Positions 6,815 through 10,859 of a DNA stretch of 10,859 nt are shown here, piece by piece (position 1 is the first letter of the stretch; every line of letters begins with the position of its first letter). Origin of the DNA: Gemmatimonadaceae bacterium (GTDB lineage: Bacteria; Gemmatimonadota; Gemmatimonadetes; Gemmatimonadales; Gemmatimonadaceae); the NCBI GenBank assembly GCA_017881545.1, contig JADGQU010000054.1:1-10859 (forward strand), in the 5' to 3' direction. The position numbers and the translations under genes are program-made. The notes beneath the pieces are model-generated. The model had not been told where the DNA came from. It was given only the letters and a program-made list of their open reading frames with translations, and did not search any database.

Positions 6815-7232
6815 CGACAACCCGTCGAAAACGGATTTGCCGAAGAGGAGCTCGACCGTTACCGGCGGCGGGACCGGGACCGACGTCGTCACGCTCAAGG
6901 CGATGCGCTTTCATGCGCGCATCGGGGTGCTGCCGCACGAGTCCGAGATTGCGCAGTCAATCGAAGTTGACGCGTCACTGTGGGTTCAACGTAGTAGTGG
7001 GCGTCCCAGCGCCAGTGACATCGTCGACTACCGGCGCGTGTACGAGCTTGTGGCTGAAGTGGTGACGCACGGCCACACCAACTATCTCGAGGAGGTCGGC
7101 GAGCGTATCGCTGAGCGCGCCCTCCAGCTTCCCCTGGTCGAGCGCGTGCGGATAGCCGTGCGCAAGCCAAACGTCGCGCTGCCCGGACCGCTTGCGTACG
7201 CTGAAGTTGCCCTCGAACGAGAGCGTGCGTGA
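6807..7232 (+). CDS. folB: Dihydroneopterin aldolase FolB
   Basis: Cleaves dihydroneopterin to 6-hydroxymethyl-dihydropterin and glycolaldehyde in folate synthesis; its product is the substrate of FolK, encoded next. The FolB fold is clear: VTLKAMRFHARIGVLPHESE holds the active-site glutamate Glu45 (Glu22 in the S. aureus enzyme), followed by DIVDYRRVYELV, LEEVGERIAERAL and the catalytic-lysine motif VRKPNVALPG (Lys120). The 141 residues include a low-complexity, Gly/Thr-rich N-terminal extension of about 25 residues beyond typical FolB. The start is ATG at 6807, six bases after GAGG. TTG at 6804 is in frame but too close to that site. It overlaps trpA by 8 bp. Confidence 0.93.
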   Translation: MVSDNPSKTDLPKRSSTVTGGGTGTDVVTLKAMRFHARIGVLPHESEIAQSIEVDASLWVQRSSGRPSASDIVDYRRVYELVAEVVTHGHTNYLEEVGERIAERALQLPLVERVRIAVRKPNVALPGPLAYAEVALERERA

Positions 7233-7645
7233 GAGATGTCGCTTACATAGCGCTCGGCTCCAACCTGGGTCAGCGTGAGGTATTTTTGGCTGAGGCGCGC
7301 CGTGCAATCTCTGCTCTCGCCACGACCCGGGTACTTGGTCACACCGACGCCGAAGAGACCGCCCCCATCGGACCGATCACTCAGGGCCCCTTTCTCAATC
7401 AGATGATCGCAATCGAAACCGATCTTTCGCCGCAGGATCTGCTCGCCGAGCTGAAGCGGATCGAAATCAGCGCCGGGCGCGTGCGCGAAGCGCGCTGGGG
7501 ACCGCGCACACTGGACTTGGACATCGTGTTGTTCGAGAAGCAGAGTGTGCGCGAGCCCGGGCTGACTGTGCCCCATCCCGAGCTGTCGAATCGGGATTTC
7601 TGGCTGAGGGAGCTGGCCGCACTGAGGAGCTCGCGCGTTGGATAA
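7229..7645 (+). CDS. folK: 2-amino-4-hydroxy-6-hydroxymethyldihydropteridine pyrophosphokinase FolK (HPPK)
   Basis: Transfers pyrophosphate from ATP to 6-hydroxymethyl-dihydropterin, activating it for dihydropteroate synthase (folP, not in the window). Diagnostic motifs are AYIALGSNLGQRE at the N-terminus, ETAPIGPITQGPFLNQ, and ARWGPRTLDLDIV with the two Mg-binding aspartates Asp96 and Asp98 (95 and 97 in E. coli), then VPHPELSNRDFWLREL. With 138 residues it is slightly short but complete. The GTG start overlaps the folB stop (GTGA), coupling two consecutive pathway steps. Only a weak purine stretch lies upstream. Confidence 0.95.
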   Translation: MRDVAYIALGSNLGQREVFLAEARRAISALATTRVLGHTDAEETAPIGPITQGPFLNQMIAIETDLSPQDLLAELKRIEISAGRVREARWGPRTLDLDIVLFEKQSVREPGLTVPHPELSNRDFWLRELAALRSSRVG

Positions 7646-8459
7646 GCCCATTCCGGAGCAGCGTCCGGTCACCGTCCGCGATTTCGCGGAGAAAAAGCGC
7701 AAGGGAGAGAAGCTGGTCGTGATGACGGCGTACGATGCTCTCTTTGGCCGGCTCGTCGACGAATCGGGCGTCGACGCAATCCTGGTAGGCGACTCCGTTG
7801 GAACGGCGGTGATGGGCTACCCATCGACGCTCCCGGTGACGCTCGACCACATGATCTACCACGCCTCCGCCGTGCGCCGCGGAGCGAAGCGCGCTCTCAT
7901 CATCATCGACATGCCGTTTCTATCGTATCAGGCGAGCATCGAGAGCGCGGTGCTCAATTGCGGGCGCGCCATTCAGGAGACCGGAGTCGGCGCGGTGAAA
8001 GTCGAAGGCGGAAGTCCCGAAATGCTCGACACCGTTCACGCGCTCGTGCGCACCGGAATTCCGGTGATTGCTCACATTGGATTCACACCGCAATCGGTCA
8101 ACACCATCGGGGGCGCGCGCGTTCAAGGGCGCGAAGAGAAGGGAGTGGAAAGATTGATCGGCGAGGCTAAAGGGCTGGAGGAAGCGGGAGCGTTTGGCAT
8201 TGTTCTCGAGCTCGTGCCCGACGCGGTCTCGGCGCGCATCACCTCCGCCGTCGGCATTCCGACGATCGGCATTGGAGCGGGAGTGCACTGCGACGGACAG
8301 GTTCTCGTGCTCCCGGACGTGCTCGGCTTGAACGACACCTTCAAGCCCAAGTTCCTCAAGACCTACGCCGACATGGCATCGGAGGTGCGCTCTGCCCTCG
8401 GAAACTGGGCGCGCGATGTTCGAAGCGGCTCATATCCGGATGCAGAGCACAGTTTCTAG
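7638..8459 (+). CDS. panB: 3-methyl-2-oxobutanoate hydroxymethyltransferase PanB
   Basis: Forms ketopantoate from alpha-ketoisovalerate and methylene-tetrahydrofolate, the first committed step to pantothenate and CoA. Key motifs are VMTAYDALF, LVGDSVGTAVMGY with metal ligand Asp52, IIIDMPFLSYQ with Asp91, KVEGGSPEM, AHIGFTPQSVN, the catalytic glutamate Glu191 in IVLELVPDAV, and TIGIGAGVHCDGQVLVLPD. It has 273 residues, close to the family norm. The start is TTG at 7638, supported by GAGGAG eight bases upstream and by the family's PVTVRDF opening; it overlaps folK by 8 bp. Its one-carbon donor is a folate, so placement beside folB and folK is metabolically sensible. Confidence 0.96.
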   Translation: MDKPIPEQRPVTVRDFAEKKRKGEKLVVMTAYDALFGRLVDESGVDAILVGDSVGTAVMGYPSTLPVTLDHMIYHASAVRRGAKRALIIIDMPFLSYQASIESAVLNCGRAIQETGVGAVKVEGGSPEMLDTVHALVRTGIPVIAHIGFTPQSVNTIGGARVQGREEKGVERLIGEAKGLEEAGAFGIVLELVPDAVSARITSAVGIPTIGIGAGVHCDGQVLVLPDVLGLNDTFKPKFLKTYADMASEVRSALGNWARDVRSGSYPDAEHSF

Positions 8460-8461
8460 CC

Positions 8462-9304
8462 ATGAAGTCGGTCGGGACGATTGATGAGATGCGCCACGTA
8501 GTTGCCGGCGCCCGCGCGAAGGGGAAGAGCATCGCGTTCGTCCCGACAATGGGGGCGCTTCACGAGGGCCACCTCAAGCTCATCGATGAGGCGAAGGGTC
8601 TCGCCGACTCGGTCGTGATGAGTGTGTTCGTGAATCCTCTTCAGTTCGGGCCGAGCGAGGACTTCGACCGTTATCCGCGAACGCTCGACGATGATGCCAA
8701 TCTGGCTGCAAAGAGGGGAGTCGACTTCCTGTTCACGCCGACGAGGGAAGACATGTACCCGGAGCACGCGCCGGTCGTGATCGTCCATCCCGGAAGCATC
8801 GGAAAGGAGTGGGAGGGGGCAGTACGACCGCATCACTTCGAGGGCGTCCTCACCGTGGTGGCGAAACTTTTTCACATCATCATGCCCGACATCGCGGTCT
8901 TCGGACAGAAGGATCTCCAACAGGCCGCATGCGTGAAGGCCATGGTCCGCGATCTCAATTTTCCGGTGGGAATTCATGTCGTGTCCACCGTCAGGGAGCC
9001 TGATGGTTTGGCCATGTCGAGCCGGAATCGGTACCTGTCAGCCAAGGATCGCGAGCTCGGACTGATGCTGTCGAAAGCCCTGTTTGCCATGCGCGACGCG
9101 TTCGGCAGGGGTGAACGCCGGGCTAGCGCGCTCGAGGCGACAGGTTGGCGGATGCTGGAACGGGTGACTGGTCTCACGCCTCGATATCTCGCGGCCGTGA
9201 ACGCTGACACTTTTCAACGCGTCAACAACGTGAGACACGGAGATGCCGCGGTCGGAGCGATACGGGTTGGCGAAACCAAATTGATCGACAACATCATCTT
9301 CTGA
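8462..9304 (+). CDS. panC: Pantothenate synthetase PanC (pantoate-beta-alanine ligase)
   Basis: ATP-dependent ligation of pantoate and beta-alanine to pantothenate via pantoyl-adenylate. It belongs to the HIGH-type nucleotidyltransferase superfamily: FVPTMGALHEGHLKLI carries His34 and His37, and AMSSRNRYLS (Met185-Asn189) is the KMSKS-like loop. SVFVNPLQFGPSEDFDRYPR, RPHHFEGVLTVVAKLF and VFGQKDLQQA complete the active site. The HH in RPHHF replaces the GH of E. coli; that position varies in the family and is not alarming. It has 280 residues, full length. ATG begins two bases after the panB stop with no clear ribosome site, suggesting coupling. panD (beta-alanine supply) is not nearby. Confidence 0.97.
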   Translation: MKSVGTIDEMRHVVAGARAKGKSIAFVPTMGALHEGHLKLIDEAKGLADSVVMSVFVNPLQFGPSEDFDRYPRTLDDDANLAAKRGVDFLFTPTREDMYPEHAPVVIVHPGSIGKEWEGAVRPHHFEGVLTVVAKLFHIIMPDIAVFGQKDLQQAACVKAMVRDLNFPVGIHVVSTVREPDGLAMSSRNRYLSAKDRELGLMLSKALFAMRDAFGRGERRASALEATGWRMLERVTGLTPRYLAAVNADTFQRVNNVRHGDAAVGAIRVGETKLIDNIIF

Positions 9305-9305
9305 A

Positions 9306-9851
9306 ATGGTACGTACTCAGAGCTCTGGCTTGCCGATTTGGGCGCAGGTAGGTGAGCGGCGTCTGGCTCACATCGCGCGCGTGACGTCGTTGCTGCGGGC
9401 GTGGGGCGCGGCGATGCGCCTGACTCCAGATGAAGCGAATACCTGGATCGATGCGGGCAGCTGGCACGACGCGTTGCGCGATGCGCCGATCGACGAGCTG
9501 CGCGAGATCACGGGTGACCGGTCGTCCCCCGAGGGCTTGCTCCACGGCCCCGCGGTCGCGATCAAGCTCGAGGCAGATGGCGAGCGCAGACAAAACCTGC
9601 TCGACGCAATTCGCTATCACACCGTCGGACACGCGCGCTGGGATAGAACCGGGCGGGCGCTCTACATGGCGGACTATCTGGAGCCGGGGAGAAAATTCCT
9701 CGCCGAAGATCGCGGATTTGTCGCCAGCCAGGTGCCTAACAACTTCGATGGGGTATTTCGACAGGTCGTGCGCTTCCGCCTCGAGTGGTCGGTGCGCGAG
9801 GGCAATCACATTTTCCCCGAGACCGTCGAGCTCTGGAATAGTCTGCGGTGA
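9306..9851 (+). CDS. yqeK: YqeK-like HD-domain hydrolase (putative symmetrical Ap4A hydrolase)
   Basis: A 181-residue single-domain HD protein. Expected metal ligands appear in order: His22 (RLAHIARV), His54-Asp55 (SWHDALRD), His80 (LLHGPAVA), His105 (IRYHTVGH) and Asp123 (MADYLEPGR). The IRYHTxG and ADYxEPxR combination is typical of the YqeK family, which hydrolyses diadenosine tetraphosphate symmetrically to two ADP. The family LHDxxK is WHDALRD here, so Lys is replaced by Arg. The gene begins one base after panC, and the LytR_C gene follows with a 4-bp overlap. In many bacteria yqeK sits in a nadD-yqeK-(lytR)-rsfS cluster, so the LytR_C neighbour supports the call, although nadD and rsfS are absent here. 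Family assignment is good; the substrate is inferred. Confidence 0.82.
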   Translation: MVRTQSSGLPIWAQVGERRLAHIARVTSLLRAWGAAMRLTPDEANTWIDAGSWHDALRDAPIDELREITGDRSSPEGLLHGPAVAIKLEADGERRQNLLDAIRYHTVGHARWDRTGRALYMADYLEPGRKFLAEDRGFVASQVPNNFDGVFRQVVRFRLEWSVREGNHIFPETVELWNSLR

Positions 9852-10291
9852 CGGACCCGCCGCGCCGGCGTCGCTACGGCAGAATCATTCTTGTTCTACT
9901 GATTCTGTGCGTCGTCGGCTTGATTGTCTGGCTGGTCGTCAATTCCTTCTCCACGCCGAAGGTGAGCAACGCGCCCGATGATGCGCGGGCTCCGGGCGCA
10001 ACGCGCGTCAAAGTCGAGGTTCTCAACGCGACGAAGACGAAGGGTCTCGCGCGACGCGCGACGCTCTATCTGCGAGAGCGCGGCTTTGACGTCGTCGGCT
10101 CGGGGAATGTGACGGAGCAGCGCGCCACTACCATTGTCTACGATCGCTCATCGCATCCGGAATGGGCGCGTCAGGTCGCCCGGGCCATGAATGCTCCGGT
10201 CGTCGCCCGTCCGGACAGCTCACGCTACCTGGACGTTACCGTCCTGGTCGGCGCCGATTGGCGACCGCCGGCGCTGCCGTTCCACCCGTAG
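9848..10291 (+). CDS. Membrane-anchored LytR_C-domain protein
   Basis: A 147-residue protein with a basic N-terminus (RRRRYGR), one membrane helix (about residues 13-31, IILVLLILCVVGLIVWLVV), a short linker, and a C-terminal domain (about 53-137) matching LytR_C: VKVEVLNATKTKGLARRATL, LRERGFDVVGSGN and a closing VTVLVGADW. The topology should place the domain outside the cytoplasmic membrane. LytR_C domains occur C-terminal to LytR-CpsA-Psr cell-wall enzymes or, as here, alone on an anchor; their exact role is unclear. The GTG start overlaps the yqeK stop (GTGA). It is the last gene of the operon; its last 72 bp overlap the convergent rlmN end, so there is no room for a dedicated terminator before rlmN coding sequence. 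Confidence 0.82.
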   Translation: MTDPPRRRRYGRIILVLLILCVVGLIVWLVVNSFSTPKVSNAPDDARAPGATRVKVEVLNATKTKGLARRATLYLRERGFDVVGSGNVTEQRATTIVYDRSSHPEWARQVARAMNAPVVARPDSSRYLDVTVLVGADWRPPALPFHP

Positions 10292-10859
10292 CTGCCCGCA
10301 CGCCGCGGCGATGTCCATCCCGCGGCTCTTTCGCACCGCGACCTCGACGCGCTGAGCCCGGAGGCGCCGGGCGAACCACTGGATTTGTTGGGGCGACGTG
10401 GGCGTGAAGTCTCCGGCGCCGCCGGGATGTAGCGGAATGAGATTCACGAAAGCGCCGCACTCGCGCGCCAGGTCCGCGAGCTCCGTCGCCTGCTCGCCGC
10501 CGTCGTTGATTCCGCCAAGCATCACGTACTCGAACGTCACTCGCCTCTCGAAAACCTTCGCGGCCTCGATGACGCTCGCGAGCGGGTACTTGGTGTTGAT
10601 GGGCATGAGCGACTGGCGCAGCTCATCGTTGGGCGCGTGAATCGAGATCGCGAGCCGGAATTGCTCCGGGCGTTCTCCGAGCGCGACGATTCCTGGAAGA
10701 ACGCCGACCGTCGAAACTGTGATGTGCCGCGCTCCGATTCCCAGGCCCGCGGGTGAGTTCAGAACTGTGAGCGTTGGATCCACCGCTCTCCAATTCATCA
10801 TCGGCTCACCCATCCCCATGAAGACGACGTTCGTGATTGGCGTCTCTGGAGAGAGCAGC
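10220..10859 (-). CDS. rlmN: Dual-specificity rRNA/tRNA m2A methyltransferase RlmN, C-terminal part (5' end outside window)
   Basis: A radical-SAM enzyme that methylates C2 of A2503 in 23S rRNA and A37 of some tRNAs. Read on the minus strand from the window edge: NVVFMGMGEPMMNW, GARHITVSTVGVLPGI, RLAISIHAPNDELRQSLMPI, TFEYVMLGGINDG, VNLIPLHPGG and VRKSRGMDIAAACGQL. The last holds the C-terminal cysteine that forms the methyl-transfer intermediate. The CxxxCxxC iron-sulfur motif lies upstream, beyond the window. About 212 residues are visible. After CGQL a basic tail of about 27 residues reaches the TGA at 10222-10220, inside the opposing LytR_C gene. It is not part of the plus-strand operon. 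Confidence 0.95.
   Translation of the reverse strand, partial: LLSPETPITNVVFMGMGEPMMNWRAVDPTLTVLNSPAGLGIGARHITVSTVGVLPGIVALGERPEQFRLAISIHAPNDELRQSLMPINTKYPLASVIEAAKVFERRVTFEYVMLGGINDGGEQATELADLARECGAFVNLIPLHPGGAGDFTPTSPQQIQWFARRLRAQRVEVAVRKSRGMDIAAACGQLRVERQRRRSPIGADQDGNVQVA

Noticed and set aside
7638..7640. Possible later ATG start for panB instead of the TTG
   Set aside because: The first in-frame ATG lies beyond PVTVRDF, which is conserved in PanB, and the TTG has a good GAGGAG site.

Overview
The window reads as a GC-rich bacterial chromosome with almost no non-coding DNA. Protein style (RlmN, TrpB, the HEAT and HD-GYP pair, and the yqeK/LytR_C pair) suggests a Gemmatimonadota-like soil or sediment bacterium. 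This is an impression from sequence style, not a phylogenetic result. I see no mobile elements, RNA genes or CRISPR, so this is housekeeping chromosome rather than an accessory island.

Layout. Positions 1-150 (minus strand) hold the first 50 codons of lexA, the SOS repressor. Positions 151-291 are a divergent control region. It contains a plausible lexA promoter and two near-identical 16-bp units of the form TTCGG-N6-TTCGG (lexA sense), a candidate autoregulatory operator. From 292 to 10291 run twelve plus-strand genes: trpC, trpF, trpB, a HEAT-repeat protein, an HD-GYP phosphohydrolase, trpA, folB, folK, panB, panC, a YqeK-like HD hydrolase and a membrane-anchored LytR_C protein. With the starts chosen here, neighbours overlap by 4-32 bp or are 1-2 bp apart, and only four bases of the 10 kb lie between genes. 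This implies one long, translationally coupled operon. From 10859 back to 10220 on the minus strand lies the C-terminal part of rlmN, which converges on and overlaps the last operon gene by 72 bp.

How the genes work together. TrpC, TrpF, TrpB and TrpA carry out the last steps of tryptophan synthesis; trpE, trpG and trpD are not here. FolB and FolK are consecutive folate steps, and PanB and PanC are two of the pantothenate steps. YqeK is expected to hydrolyse Ap4A. The LytR_C protein is probably a cell-envelope protein.

The most unusual part is the pair between trpB and trpA. These two genes encode the subunits of one enzyme complex and normally sit side by side. Here a HEAT-repeat protein and an HD-GYP protein (the c-di-GMP phosphodiesterase superfamily) separate them. 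The two inserted proteins share a related N-terminal domain I cannot name, with a F-x3-[VL]-R-A-x2-L-Y motif and matching spacing to a downstream GI motif. They look like a co-evolved signalling or scaffold pair embedded in a biosynthetic operon. This pair and the direct-repeat lexA operator are the best leads in the window.
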